A DNA stretch of 64,000 nt from Streptomyces dioscori (GTDB lineage Bacteria > Actinomycetota > Actinomycetes > Streptomycetales > Streptomycetaceae): assembly GCF_003024195.1 (NCBI RefSeq), contig NZ_KZ679050.1:186001-250000 (forward strand), read 5' to 3'. The notes below the pieces were generated by a model. That model was not told the origin of the DNA, ran no database searches, and saw nothing but the letters and a program-made list of their open reading frames with translations. The position numbers and the translations under genes are program-made. Shown piece by piece: positions 15,827-24,883 of this stretch; position 1 is the first letter of the stretch, and every line of letters begins with the position of its first letter.

Positions 15827-18334
15827 ATGCGGCCCACACCGCATCAAACGCCACTGACCGTACGGACGTTGGGCAGAGCAAGACGGAGAGGCTGGGCAGC
15901 CGCGCTGGCTGCCGGAGTCGTCGCCGCCGGTGTCCTCTCGGGGCCGGCCGCGAGCGCGCGCCCCGCACCCGAGCCGCCCCTGACAACGATGTCGATCAAG
16001 TCGCCGCCGGGCGGCTCCGATGTACGCGTGCTGATCTACCACGGGTCCGCGGCCGGCGGCGACGAGTCGCCCGTCGTCAACGCCGGTATCGAGGCGATCG
16101 AGGACATCGGCCAGAGCGGCCCGGCGGCCGGGCGCTTCAAGGTGACGGCCACGGACGACGCCTCCGTCTTCACCGACGAGACGGAACTCGGCCTCTACAA
16201 CGCCGTCGTCTTCCTGACCGGCGGCGGTGACATCCTCGATCCGGAGCAGGAGGCCGGTCTGGAGTCGTACATGGAGGCCGGCGGCGGCTTCCTCGGCATC
16301 CATGACGCGGCCCGCGCCGAGCCGTACTCGGACTGGTTCACCGGACTCGTCGGTGCCCGTCCTGCGGCGAACAGCCCGACGAACGTACAGCGGGCCACCG
16401 TCGAGGTCGGCGACCGGCAGCATCCGGCCACCAAGGATCTGCCGCTGCAGTGGAAGCGTCCCGACCAGTGGCTGAACTGGACCAAGAACCCGTCCGGTGA
16501 CGTGCACACCGTGGCCCGGGTCCGCGAGTCGACGTACACGCCGGGCACGAGTGCCAACGGCGCCGACCACCCCGTGTCCTGGTGCCGTGACTACGACGGC
16601 GGCCGGTCCTTCTACACCGGTATGGGTGGGACCGAATCGTCGTACGACGAGACTGAGTTCCGGTCCCATCTGCGCGGGGCGCTCGCCTGGACGACCCGTA
16701 TCTCGCAGGCCGACTGCAAGGCCACGATCAACGCCAACTACAAGGCGGAGCGGCTGACCCAGCCCAACCAGCCGGGCCAGAACGACCAGATCGGCGAGCC
16801 GCACGGCCTGGTGACGGCGCCCGACGGCCGGGTGTTCTACATCGGCCGCGGCGGCGCCGACTCCTCGCAGCCGGTCGTCACGGACTGGAACAACCCGGAC
16901 GTCGGCAAGGGCAAGGGCGAGATCCACGTCTACGACCCGAAGACCAAGAAGGTCACGCTGGCCGGGACGCTCAACGTCTTCGGCAACAAGGGCGGCGGCG
17001 ACGAACTGATCAAGGTCGAGGAGGGTCTGCTCGGCATCGAGCTGGACCCCCGGTTCGAGGACAACGGCTGGGTGTACCTGCACTACACGCCGCATTCCCG
17101 CATCGACCGCGACAAGCGGATGGCCGAGCGGTACGTGTCCCGCTTCACCTACAACTCGGCGACCAGCAGGCTGGATCTGAACAGCGAGAAGGTCCTGCTG
17201 AAGTGGCCGGTGCAGATCCACAGCTGCTGCCACTCGGGCGGCGGTCTGGCCTGGGACTCCAAGAGCAACCTGTACATCGCCACGGGTGACAACAACTCCA
17301 GTGGCTTCAGCGACGGCTACTCGGGCAACAACCCGCAGCCCAACTACAAGGGCGTCTCCTTCGCCGACGCGCGCCGCACGGCGGGCAACACCAACAACCT
17401 CAACGGCAAGATCCTGCGCATCCACCCGGAGCAGGACGGCACGTACACCCTGCCCGAGGGGAACCTCTTCACGGGCAAGGAGACCGCCGAGGGCGGCGGC
17501 AAGACGCGCGGCGAGATCTATGTGATGGGCGTCCGCAACCCGGCGCGCATCTCGATCGACAAGAAGACCGACACGCTGTACGCGGGCTGGGTCGGCCCGG
17601 ACGCCGGGTCGCCGTCGACGACCTGGGGTCCGGCGAAGTACGACACGTTCGCCGCGATCACCAAGCCGGGCAACCACGGCTGGCCGTACTGCATGGGCAA
17701 CAAGCAGCCCTACCGGGACCGCAATCTGCCCGATCCGACGAAGCCGCTCGGCTGGTACGACTGCAACGCGCCGAAGAACGAGTCGCCGAACAACGACGGT
17801 CTCGTGAACCTGCCGCCGGTCACGTCGAACACCATCTGGTACTCGCCCCAGGGCGGCGGCCCGGACTACCCGCGGGACGCCAACGGCATCCCGTCGTACA
17901 AGACCGCTGAGCAGAAGTTCCTGCTGCCCTGGCTCAAGGGCGGCGGCCAGGCGGCCATGGACGGGCCCGTCTACCGCTACGACGCGAACTCGGCGAGCGC
18001 CGCCAAGTGGCCGGCGTACTGGGACGGCAAGTGGTTCGTGGGCGACTTCTACGACGCCGACCAGCCGCGCCACGCCGTGCTGCTCGACCCGAAGACGGCC
18101 GGACAGGGCGGCATCCCGGTGCACGCCGAGTCCCTGAAGAAGATCATCCCGATCGGCAACGACGGCATCAAGAACCTCATGGACTGGAAGTTCGGCCCGG
18201 ACGGCACGCTGTACGTCCTCGACTACGGCCGTGGCTTCTTCACCTCGGACTCCAAGTCCGCGCTGTGGCAGGTGACGTACAAGGGCGGCGGCCCCACTCC
18301 CGCCGCCTCTCAGCTCGCCAGGGAGGCGCAGTGA
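15827..18334 (+). CDS. Secreted ThuA-domain / PQQ-type sugar dehydrogenase fusion
   Basis: A 835-residue exported protein. After a long signal peptide (basic RARRRGW, hydrophobic core, ASARP), residues about 65-290 form a ThuA-like domain (VRVLIYHGS, VVFLTGGGDILDPEQEAGLESY, GGGFLGIHDAA), a glutamine amidotransferase-like fold found in sugar-utilising proteins. Residues about 320-800 form a glucose/sorbosone dehydrogenase-like beta-propeller (LLGIELDPRF, HSGGGLAWD, NLNGKILRIHP, GEIYVMGVRNPARI, DWKFGPDGTLYVLDYG). Many propeller members oxidise sugars with PQQ; cofactor residues cannot be verified here. Its stop codon overlaps the next gene's start by 4 bp, so both products are made together, and the laccase gene is divergent. 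Confidence 0.9.
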   Translation: MRPTPHQTPLTVRTLGRARRRGWAAALAAGVVAAGVLSGPAASARPAPEPPLTTMSIKSPPGGSDVRVLIYHGSAAGGDESPVVNAGIEAIEDIGQSGPAAGRFKVTATDDASVFTDETELGLYNAVVFLTGGGDILDPEQEAGLESYMEAGGGFLGIHDAARAEPYSDWFTGLVGARPAANSPTNVQRATVEVGDRQHPATKDLPLQWKRPDQWLNWTKNPSGDVHTVARVRESTYTPGTSANGADHPVSWCRDYDGGRSFYTGMGGTESSYDETEFRSHLRGALAWTTRISQADCKATINANYKAERLTQPNQPGQNDQIGEPHGLVTAPDGRVFYIGRGGADSSQPVVTDWNNPDVGKGKGEIHVYDPKTKKVTLAGTLNVFGNKGGGDELIKVEEGLLGIELDPRFEDNGWVYLHYTPHSRIDRDKRMAERYVSRFTYNSATSRLDLNSEKVLLKWPVQIHSCCHSGGGLAWDSKSNLYIATGDNNSSGFSDGYSGNNPQPNYKGVSFADARRTAGNTNNLNGKILRIHPEQDGTYTLPEGNLFTGKETAEGGGKTRGEIYVMGVRNPARISIDKKTDTLYAGWVGPDAGSPSTTWGPAKYDTFAAITKPGNHGWPYCMGNKQPYRDRNLPDPTKPLGWYDCNAPKNESPNNDGLVNLPPVTSNTIWYSPQGGGPDYPRDANGIPSYKTAEQKFLLPWLKGGGQAAMDGPVYRYDANSASAAKWPAYWDGKWFVGDFYDADQPRHAVLLDPKTAGQGGIPVHAESLKKIIPIGNDGIKNLMDWKFGPDGTLYVLDYGRGFFTSDSKSALWQVTYKGGGPTPAASQLAREAQ

Positions 18335-20571
18335 CGCGCGTGGGAAACATCGGCAGGCGAAGAACTGGACGGTTGTGGACGGCGCTGCTGGCGTCGCTGC
18401 TGATGGTGCTGGGGCTCGCCTCCACCTCGGCCTCCGGCCAGACCGACAACACCCCGTCCAAGGCGGCTGCCGCGGCGCAGACGCTCACCTGGACGGCCGG
18501 TGACGACATCACCAAGTACGCGTCCGCGCCCACGACGGCGGTCGCGGGCCCGACGACGATCGTCTTCGAGAACAGCGAGGCGACCGGCAACACCATGGGC
18601 ATGCCGCACACGTTGACGTTCGACGTGTCGGACCCGGAGTACCAGAACGACGTCCCGCTGAACATCCTGGCCAACCCGAACGACGACCAGGGCGGCAAGC
18701 ACACCGCCGAGGTGACGCTCTCACCCGGCCGCTACCGCTACTTCTGCACGATCCCCGGCCACGGCCAGATGCAGGGCATCCTGGTGGTCACGGAGGGCAC
18801 CGGCGAGGACACCACCGCGCCGGAGACCGCCGCCGAGGTCACGGGCACGAAGAACGCGGACGGCGCGTACGTCGGTTCGGCGACCGTGGCGCTCAGCGCG
18901 ACGGACGCGGGCGGTTCGGGCGTCGAGCGCATCGAGTACGCCCTCGGTGACGCGGGTGCCTGGCTGCCGTACACCACACCCGTGGTGGTCGACCAGGTCG
19001 GCGCCCAGAAGGTCCGCCACCGGGCCATCGACAAGGCCGGGAACACCTCCGCGGAGAAGGCGGAGCAGTTCACGGTGGTGGCCCCGCCGACGGACGACAC
19101 GACCGCGCCGGACACCTCGGCGACGGTGACCGGTGAGAAGAACGCGCAGGGCGAGTACGTCTCCATGGCGACCGTCACGGTGACGGCCTCCGACACCGGT
19201 TCCGGCGTCAACACCATCGAGTACGCGCTCGGTGACGCCGGTGCCTGGCAGCCCTACACCGCTCCGGTGATGGTCCACGAGGTCGGCGCGCACAAGGTGC
19301 GGTTCCGGGCGACGGACAAGGCGGGCAACGCGGCCGCCGAGAAGTCGGTGTCGTTCACCGTCGTCGCGCCGCCGGTGGAGGACACCACTCCCCCGGTGAC
19401 CGGTGTGAACGTCGAGGGCACGAAGAACTCCTCCGGCGCGTACATCAACAGCGCCAAGGTGACGGTGACCGCGACCGACGCGCACGGCGGTTCCGGGGTC
19501 GACAGGATCGAGTACTCGCTCGACGGCGGCCCCTACCTCGCGTACACCGCTCCCGTGGTGGTCGACCGCGTGGGCGCGCACTCGGTGGTCTACCGGGCCA
19601 GCGACAAGGCCGGCAACACCTCGGACGCCCGTACGGTGAGCTTCACGATCGCCCCCGGCGGCGGCGTACCGGCGCCCAACTGCGCTGAATACGACGAGCG
19701 GTTGACCGTCATCGTCGGTACGGTCGACTCGGGTGTGCCGAACCGGATCACCAACAGCCGGTGCCGCATCAACGAGTTGATCGAGGACGAGAAGGAGTGG
19801 ACGTCCCACGCGCTGTTCCTCAAGCACGTGACGGCGGTCCTCAAGACCCTCCTCAAGGACGGCGTGATCGTCCAGCGCGAGTACGACCTGATCGACGCGG
19901 CGGCCGACGAGTCGGGCATCGGCGACCCCGGCCAGACCGAGGGCTACCGCACGATCATGGACGGTACGCAGGACACCTTCGGCAAGTGGCAGCACGTGGG
20001 CGGCGGTTCGTTCGGCCTCAACGGCGACGGCACCATCACCTCGGGCAGGACGAGGGACGGCCTGGGCATGCTGTGGTTCCCCGAGCGCAAGTACGGGGAC
20101 TTCTCGCTGAAGCTCCAGTGGCGTGACGACGCGCCGGGCACGGGCAACGCCAACTCCGGTGTGTTCGTGCGGTTCCCGCAGGTCCACAACCACCCGGAGG
20201 AGTCCCGGCCGGAGTGGGTCGCCATCAAGTACGGGCACGAGATCCAGGAGTTCGACAGCCCCACCGGCGACATGTACAAGACCGGTTCGGTCTACGGCTT
20301 CGACCGGGTGGGCCTGGCCGGTGCCGGTGTCACCCAGAAGGGCACCTGGAACGACTACGAGATCCGCGTGGTGGACCAGCACTACTCGATCTACCGCAAC
20401 GGCGTGCTGATCAACGAGTTCGACAACACCGGCGGTCAGGACTTCACCCCGCCGCGCTCGGACGACCCGGGCACGGACGGGCGGCGGTTCTCCTCCGGCT
20501 ACATCGGACTCCAGGTGCACGGCACGACGGACGTGGTGTCGTACCGGGACGTCAGGATCAAGGAGCTGTGA
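18331..20571 (+). CDS. Secreted cupredoxin / Ig-like repeat / DUF1080 protein
   Basis: 746 residues, start GTG 18331 with GGGAGG upstream. In order: signal peptide (to about 35), a plastocyanin-like domain (45-150) with copper motif HTLTFD ... YFCTIPGHGQMQG, three about 85-residue OmpL47/Ig-like repeats starting DTTAPETAAEVTG, DTTAPDTSATVTG and DTTPPVTGVNVEG, a Cys-containing helical segment (CAEYDERLTVIVG ... RCRINELI), and a C-terminal DUF1080 / 3-keto-disaccharide hydrolase-like jelly roll (WFPERKYGDFSLKLQWR, NSGVFVRFP, YEIRVVDQHYSIYRNG). The cupredoxin could accept electrons from, or pass them to, the partner dehydrogenase (inference). DUF1080 proteins act on 3-keto-glycosides in several bacteria. 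Confidence 0.88.
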   Translation: MTRVGNIGRRRTGRLWTALLASLLMVLGLASTSASGQTDNTPSKAAAAAQTLTWTAGDDITKYASAPTTAVAGPTTIVFENSEATGNTMGMPHTLTFDVSDPEYQNDVPLNILANPNDDQGGKHTAEVTLSPGRYRYFCTIPGHGQMQGILVVTEGTGEDTTAPETAAEVTGTKNADGAYVGSATVALSATDAGGSGVERIEYALGDAGAWLPYTTPVVVDQVGAQKVRHRAIDKAGNTSAEKAEQFTVVAPPTDDTTAPDTSATVTGEKNAQGEYVSMATVTVTASDTGSGVNTIEYALGDAGAWQPYTAPVMVHEVGAHKVRFRATDKAGNAAAEKSVSFTVVAPPVEDTTPPVTGVNVEGTKNSSGAYINSAKVTVTATDAHGGSGVDRIEYSLDGGPYLAYTAPVVVDRVGAHSVVYRASDKAGNTSDARTVSFTIAPGGGVPAPNCAEYDERLTVIVGTVDSGVPNRITNSRCRINELIEDEKEWTSHALFLKHVTAVLKTLLKDGVIVQREYDLIDAAADESGIGDPGQTEGYRTIMDGTQDTFGKWQHVGGGSFGLNGDGTITSGRTRDGLGMLWFPERKYGDFSLKLQWRDDAPGTGNANSGVFVRFPQVHNHPEESRPEWVAIKYGHEIQEFDSPTGDMYKTGSVYGFDRVGLAGAGVTQKGTWNDYEIRVVDQHYSIYRNGVLINEFDNTGGQDFTPPRSDDPGTDGRRFSSGYIGLQVHGTTDVVSYRDVRIKEL

Positions 20572-20624
20572 CGCCCAACTAGCCCAACCAGCTCAACCAG
20601 CTCAACCAGCCTCACAGCTGCAGG

Positions 20625-21638
20625 TCAGCTCTCCTTCTTGGCCCTGCTCGGCTGTACCCGCTTCGGCTCGCCCGGCATCTTCGGGTACTCGGGCGGGTAC
20701 GGCAGATCGCCCAGCCCGTGATCGTGTTCGTCACGGGTGGCGAGTTCGAGCAGGGCTTCGAGGGAGTAGGCGTGCTCGTCCATGTCCGCGTGCACATCGC
20801 CGAGTTCGGCGAAGCGCGCGGGCATGGTCGCGAGATCGAAGTCCCGGGGCACGGCCTCGCCGACCTCGTCCCAGGTCAGGGGCGCCGACACCGGCGCGTG
20901 CGGCCGGGGGCGTACCGAATAGGCGGAGGCGATCGTGCGGTCGCGGGCCGTCTGGTTGTAGTCGACGAAGATCTTCTCGCCCCGCTCCTCCTTCCACCAG
21001 GCCGTGGTCACCTGATCCGGCATCCGGCGCTCCAGCTCACGTCCGACGGCGATCGCGGCCCGGCGGACCTGGGTGAACGTCCAGCGCGGCTCGATCGGCA
21101 CGAAGACGTGCAGCCCCCGGCCGCCGGAGGTCTTGGGGAAGCCGCGCAGATCCCCGTACTCGTGCAGCACCTCGCGCAGCTCATGGGCGGCGCGTACCGC
21201 GTCGGCGTAGTCGGTGCCCGGCTGCGGGTCCAGGTCGATGCGCAGCTCGTCCGGCCGGTCGACGTCGTCCCGGCGTACGGGCCAGGGGTGGAAGGTCAGC
21301 GTGCCGAACTGGGCGGCCCACAGGACGGCGGCGACCTCGGTGGGGCACATCTCGTCGGCGCTGCGGCCGCTGGGGAAGGCGATGTGCGCGGTGGGGATCC
21401 AGTCGGGCATGTTCTTGGGCGCCCGTTTCTGGAAGAAGGACTCGCCGCCGACCCCCTCGGGGTAGCGCTCCAGGGTCGTGGGCCGGTTCCGCAACGCGCG
21501 CAGGATGCCGGGGCCGACCGCGAGGTAGTACCGGGCGAGGTCCAGCTTCGTGAAGCCGCGCTCCGGGAAGAAGACCCTGTCCGGGCTGGACAGCCGTACC
21601 GTCCTGCCCGCCGCCTCCAGCTCCACCGCATCCGCCAT
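20625..21638 (-). CDS. LigD-type DNA polymerase/primase domain protein (PolDom)
   Basis: A 337-residue archaeo-eukaryotic-primase-like polymerase of the bacterial end-joining kind. Conserved blocks: ERYPEGVGGESFFQKRAPKN, the catalytic ELRIDLDPQPGTDY (two Asp), LRGFPKTSGGRGLHVFVPIEP and the C-terminal KIFVDYNQTARDRTIASAYSVR. The start at ATG 21638 gives MADAVELEAAGRTVRLSSPDRVFFP, the usual opening; no Shine-Dalgarno is evident, so the transcript may be leaderless. It is divergent from a stand-alone ATP-dependent ligase 93 bp away, together supplying two of the three activities fused in LigD. No Ku gene is in the window. Confidence 0.93.
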   Translation of the reverse strand: MADAVELEAAGRTVRLSSPDRVFFPERGFTKLDLARYYLAVGPGILRALRNRPTTLERYPEGVGGESFFQKRAPKNMPDWIPTAHIAFPSGRSADEMCPTEVAAVLWAAQFGTLTFHPWPVRRDDVDRPDELRIDLDPQPGTDYADAVRAAHELREVLHEYGDLRGFPKTSGGRGLHVFVPIEPRWTFTQVRRAAIAVGRELERRMPDQVTTAWWKEERGEKIFVDYNQTARDRTIASAYSVRPRPHAPVSAPLTWDEVGEAVPRDFDLATMPARFAELGDVHADMDEHAYSLEALLELATRDEHDHGLGDLPYPPEYPKMPGEPKRVQPSRAKKES

Positions 21639-21731
21639 GCGAGCCACGGTAGGCGTACCGCGTACACCTCGCATATCCGCGCTCAAGGGGCACACCGGGC
21701 GATTCTTGATATATCCCCGCAGAATCGGTGT

Positions 21732-22802
21732 ATGGATCTGCCGGTGATGCCGCCCGTGAAGCCCATGCTCGCCAAGTCCGCGGCGCGGATTCCGCCGGGT
21801 ATGCACTACGAGGCGAAGTGGGACGGGTTCCGGGCGATCGTCTTCCGTGACGGCGACGAGATCGAGATCGGCAGCCGCAATACGAAGTCGCTGGTCAGGT
21901 ACTTTCCCGAGCTGGTGGAGGCGTTGCGGGAGCGGCTGCCGGAGCGGTGCGTGGTGGACGGCGAGATCGTGGTCGCGCGGGGCGGACGGCTCGACTTCGA
22001 CGCCCTCTCCGAGCGCATCCATCCGGCGGCCTCCCGGGTGAAGACCCTCTCGGAGCGCCAGCCGGCGTCGTTCGTGGCGTTCGACCTGCTCGCGCTGGCC
22101 GACGAGTCACTGCTGGACGTCCCGCTCTCCGACCGGCGGGCCCTGCTGGAGGGGGCACTGTCCGACAGCACGGCCCCCGTGCACCTGGCGCCGGCGACCA
22201 CGGACATCGAAGTGGCGCGGATGTGGTTCGAGCGGTACGAGGGGGCCGGGCTCGACGGAGTGGTCGCCAAGCCGCTGGCCCTGCGCTACGGGCAGGACGA
22301 ACGCCTGATGTTCAAGATCAAGCACGAGCGCACGGCGGAAGTGGTGGTGGCGGGCTACCGGCTCCACAAGAGCGGGCCCGTCGTCGGCTCGCTGCTGCTC
22401 GGCCTGTACGACGCCGAGGGCACATTGCAGCACGTGGGCGTGTGCGCGGCCTTCACGATGAAGCGGCGCGAGGAGTTGATCGCGGAGCTGGCCCCGCTGC
22501 TCATGGAGTCGCCCGCCGGACATCCGTGGGCGGCCTGGGCCGAGGAGTCGGCGCACGAGTCTGCGCGGCTGCCGGGCGCGCCCAGCCGCTGGACGGGCAA
22601 GAAGGACCTGTCCTGGATTCCGCTACGGCCGGAACTGGTGTGCGAGGTGGCGTACGAGCACATGGAGAACGGCGCGCGCTTCCGGCACATGGCGCGCTTC
22701 CGCCGCTGGCGCCCGGACCGTACGCCGGAGAGCTGTACGTACGCCCAGCTGGAGGAGCCGGTCGGCTACGACCTCGCGGACATTCTGGGACCGCGAGGCT
22801 GA
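21732..22802 (+). CDS. ATP-dependent DNA ligase (LigC-like)
   Basis: A 356-residue ligase: the lysine in YEAKWDGFR (about 30) is adenylated, followed by nucleotidyltransferase motifs SRNTKSL, VVDGEIVV, FVAFDLLAL, LDGVVAKP and MFKIKHERTAEVVV, then an OB-fold (GSLLLGLYDAEG ... LVCEVAYEHMENGARFRHMARFRRWRPD). It seals nicks with ATP and most likely works in double-strand break or excision repair with the neighbouring polymerase. The start at ATG 21732 is the expected MDLPVMPPVKPMLAK; no ribosome binding site precedes it, so it too may be leaderless. It lacks the phosphoesterase and polymerase domains of full LigD. Confidence 0.94.
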   Translation: MDLPVMPPVKPMLAKSAARIPPGMHYEAKWDGFRAIVFRDGDEIEIGSRNTKSLVRYFPELVEALRERLPERCVVDGEIVVARGGRLDFDALSERIHPAASRVKTLSERQPASFVAFDLLALADESLLDVPLSDRRALLEGALSDSTAPVHLAPATTDIEVARMWFERYEGAGLDGVVAKPLALRYGQDERLMFKIKHERTAEVVVAGYRLHKSGPVVGSLLLGLYDAEGTLQHVGVCAAFTMKRREELIAELAPLLMESPAGHPWAAWAEESAHESARLPGAPSRWTGKKDLSWIPLRPELVCEVAYEHMENGARFRHMARFRRWRPDRTPESCTYAQLEEPVGYDLADILGPRG

Positions 22803-23027
22803 ACGGCCCCGGACGCATTTCCGCCACCCAACACCCTTGCGCGACAGCCTTGTTGGGTACGTCTCCCGCGTACGGCCGTCGCCTCGCTCCGCGGCACTGC
22901 CGGCCGGACCGCCGCACCCTCGCACCCCCGCCCGTGACCCGCTCGGACCAGCGCGCGCCTTCGATCTTGGCTCATTGGGTACGTACTCATTGAACCTATA
23001 ACCCGACAAACGACGAAACGGGGCACG

Positions 23028-24059
23028 GTGGCCACGGTACGCAGGAGACGAACGGGGCGAACGGGGCGGACGGGGCGTTCGAGGCGCTCGGCCATGACGA
23101 CGACACTGCTGGCCACCCTGCTGGTGGGTGCCGCTGCGACGGCCTGCACGCGCGGTGAGCCGCTCGACGACAAGCAGCGCGGAGACATGCCGCCCCGCAC
23201 CGACGGCACGGCGGGCACCAGCGCCCCGGCGAGTCCGGCGCCCCGGGCCGCCTCCCCGCTCGTCGTGAAGATCGACAACGTGCCCGGCGCCCGCCCGCAG
23301 ACCGGCCTGGACGCCGCTGACGTCGTGTACGCCGAGCAGGTCGAGGGCGGTCTCAGCCGGTTGATGGCGGTGTACGCGACCCGCCTGCCGAAGGCCATCG
23401 GGCCGGTACGCAGTGCCCGAGAATCGGACCTGGAGCTGCTGCGGCAATTCCACAAGCCGACGCTCGCCTTCTCCGGGGCGCAGAAGAAGCTGCTGCCGCT
23501 GATCGACAGTGCGCCGTTGCAGACCGCGCTGCCGGAGGACAAGACCAACGCGTACTACCGGGGCACGGACAAGCCCCAGCCGCACAACCTCTATCTGCGG
23601 CCCCAGCGGCTGCTGACGGCCACGCCGGGGGCGGACGCGCTGACGACGGGCTTCCGGTACGGTGCCGCGCCCGCGGGCGGTACGGCCGAGAGCACGCGTA
23701 CGGTCCGCTTCCCGGAGGCCCGCTTCACGTTCGACTGGTCCCGGGACCAGCGGCGCTGGCTGGTGTCGATGGACGGGACGCCTACGGTGACGACCGGTGG
23801 GAAGCGGGTTTCCGCCTCGACGGTCGTCGTGCAGTACGTGAACATCCGTAAGTCCAGGTATCACGACTACCTCGGGAACATCACGCCTTACACGGAGACG
23901 GTCGGGTCCGGCACGGCGAAGGTGTTGCGTGACGGCAAGGCGTTCGATGTGGCGTGGAAGCGGCCGCTCGCGACGGGTGGGACGGAGTTCACGACGCCGT
24001 CCGGCGCGCCGATGAACTTCGCCGAGGGGCAGGTATGGGTGGTGTTCGCCCGAGCGTGA
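23028..24059 (+). CDS. DUF3048-domain lipoprotein (YerB-like)
   Basis: 343 residues. An Arg/Thr-rich cytoplasmic N-terminus (encoded by a small GGGGCGAAC-like repeat), a hydrophobic segment and the lipobox ATAC predict a lipid-anchored surface protein. The DUF3048 signatures are PLVVKIDNVPGARPQTGLDAADVVYAEQVEGGLSR and RSARESDLELLRQF near the start, and YVNIRKSRYHDYLGN near the end. Function is unknown in the family. The start is GTG 23028; an internal ATG at residue 23 would shorten the cytoplasmic part only. It is followed by a repeat cluster that includes a large hairpin, and is convergent with pcaV. Confidence 0.85.
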   Translation: MATVRRRRTGRTGRTGRSRRSAMTTTLLATLLVGAAATACTRGEPLDDKQRGDMPPRTDGTAGTSAPASPAPRAASPLVVKIDNVPGARPQTGLDAADVVYAEQVEGGLSRLMAVYATRLPKAIGPVRSARESDLELLRQFHKPTLAFSGAQKKLLPLIDSAPLQTALPEDKTNAYYRGTDKPQPHNLYLRPQRLLTATPGADALTTGFRYGAAPAGGTAESTRTVRFPEARFTFDWSRDQRRWLVSMDGTPTVTTGGKRVSASTVVVQYVNIRKSRYHDYLGNITPYTETVGSGTAKVLRDGKAFDVAWKRPLATGGTEFTTPSGAPMNFAEGQVWVVFARA

Positions 24060-24373
24060 CCCCCCACTCGGCGGCTGCCTGGCGTATCACCTCCACCTGC
24101 GGCCCGGTGGGGGCGGGCCGCGCAGTTCCCCGCGCCCCCAAGAACAGGCCGGTCGTCGGGTGCGGGTCCGGTGGGGGCTTGTCGCGCAGTTCCCCGCGCC
24201 CCTAAAGACAAAAGACTGCGCCGTTCCCCGCGCCCCTGACGGGGCGCCCGTCAGGGGCGCGGGGAACGGCGCGGGTGACCCCCACCGGACGCACAGACGA
24301 CGACCGGCCTGCTTTTAGGGGCGCGGGGAACTGCGCAGTCTTTTACGCCGGCCACGGCCCCACCCGCACCCCG
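24060..24373. repeat. Convergent spacer with dispersed repeats and nested inverted repeats
   Basis: A 314-bp gap holding inverted cores at about 24106-24140 and 24172-24203, a near-perfect giant hairpin at 24218-24272 and a direct core at 24313-24340. AAAAGACTGCGC (24210-24221) and GCGCAGTCTTTT (24333-24344) form an outer inverted repeat around the hairpin. No coding sequence. Confidence 0.88.
24218..24272. terminator. Perfect 26-bp stem hairpin between convergent genes
   Basis: Two opposed repeat cores form perfect 26-bp arms (24218-24243 and 24247-24272) around a GCG loop. Lying between the DUF3048 gene and pcaV, which converge, it should stop transcription from both sides. Confidence 0.75.
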
Positions 24374-24850
24374 TCACGGCGCCCGGCTGACGGCCGGCTC
24401 CCCCGGGGCCACCGGATTGCGCAAGCCCTCCGCCGCGTCGGAGACCCGCTGGATCAGCGAGAAGAAGAGCGCCTGCTCGTCTCCCGAGAGGGGAGCGAGG
24501 AAGACCTGGTTCATCCGAGCCGTCCGCACGGTCAGCTTGCGATGCACCCGCCCCCCGTCGTCCGTGAGACGCAGCAGCGACCGCCTCCCGTCCTGCGGAT
24601 CACGGACCTTGTCCAGCAGACCGCGCCGCCCGAGCCGGCTGATGACCTCGGCGATGGTGGACCGGTCAAGCCCCACCCGCTCCCCCACCGTGCGCTGGTC
24701 GAGTCCCGGCTCGGCGACGAGCGCGTTCAGGACCGCGAACTGGGGCGAGGTGATCTCCTCGGAGACCATCGTGTTCCACAGCAGGTAGTGCGCCTGCTGC
24801 AGCCGCCGGGCCAGGTGCCCGGGGTGGGTGGAGAGATCCACCGCGGCCAT
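24374..24850 (-). CDS. pcaV: MarR-family regulator of protocatechuate catabolism
   Basis: A 158-residue winged-helix dimer of the MarR family. The start at ATG 24850 has AAGGAG 5 bp upstream. The DNA-binding unit is QRTVGERVGLDRSTIAEVISRLGRRGLLDKVRDPQDGRRSLLRLTDDG. It is divergent from the pca operon, exactly where PcaV sits in S. coelicolor. PcaV there represses the operon and itself, and is released by protocatechuate (established for that species; transferred here by gene order and family). Candidate operators lie in the 223-bp spacer. Confidence 0.88.
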   Translation of the reverse strand: MAAVDLSTHPGHLARRLQQAHYLLWNTMVSEEITSPQFAVLNALVAEPGLDQRTVGERVGLDRSTIAEVISRLGRRGLLDKVRDPQDGRRSLLRLTDDGGRVHRKLTVRTARMNQVFLAPLSGDEQALFFSLIQRVSDAAEGLRNPVAPGEPAVSRAP

Positions 24851-24883
24851 GAGCGCTCCTTGAAGCACGAGAATCAGCATTCG

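Noticed and set aside
15605..18124. 839-codon open frame on the minus strand opposite the ThuA/dehydrogenase gene, and similar long frames at 2668-4650, 7477-9588, 18721-20520, 32664-35609 and 41448-44309
   Set aside because: They are shadows of real genes: GC-rich third positions keep the opposite frames open. They have Arg/Val/Gly-rich translations without family motifs and lie exactly over well-supported genes.
20625..22802. A complete Ku-LigD non-homologous end-joining locus
   Set aside because: Only a stand-alone polymerase domain and a ligase are present, with no Ku and no phosphoesterase, so only a polymerase-ligase pair is claimed.
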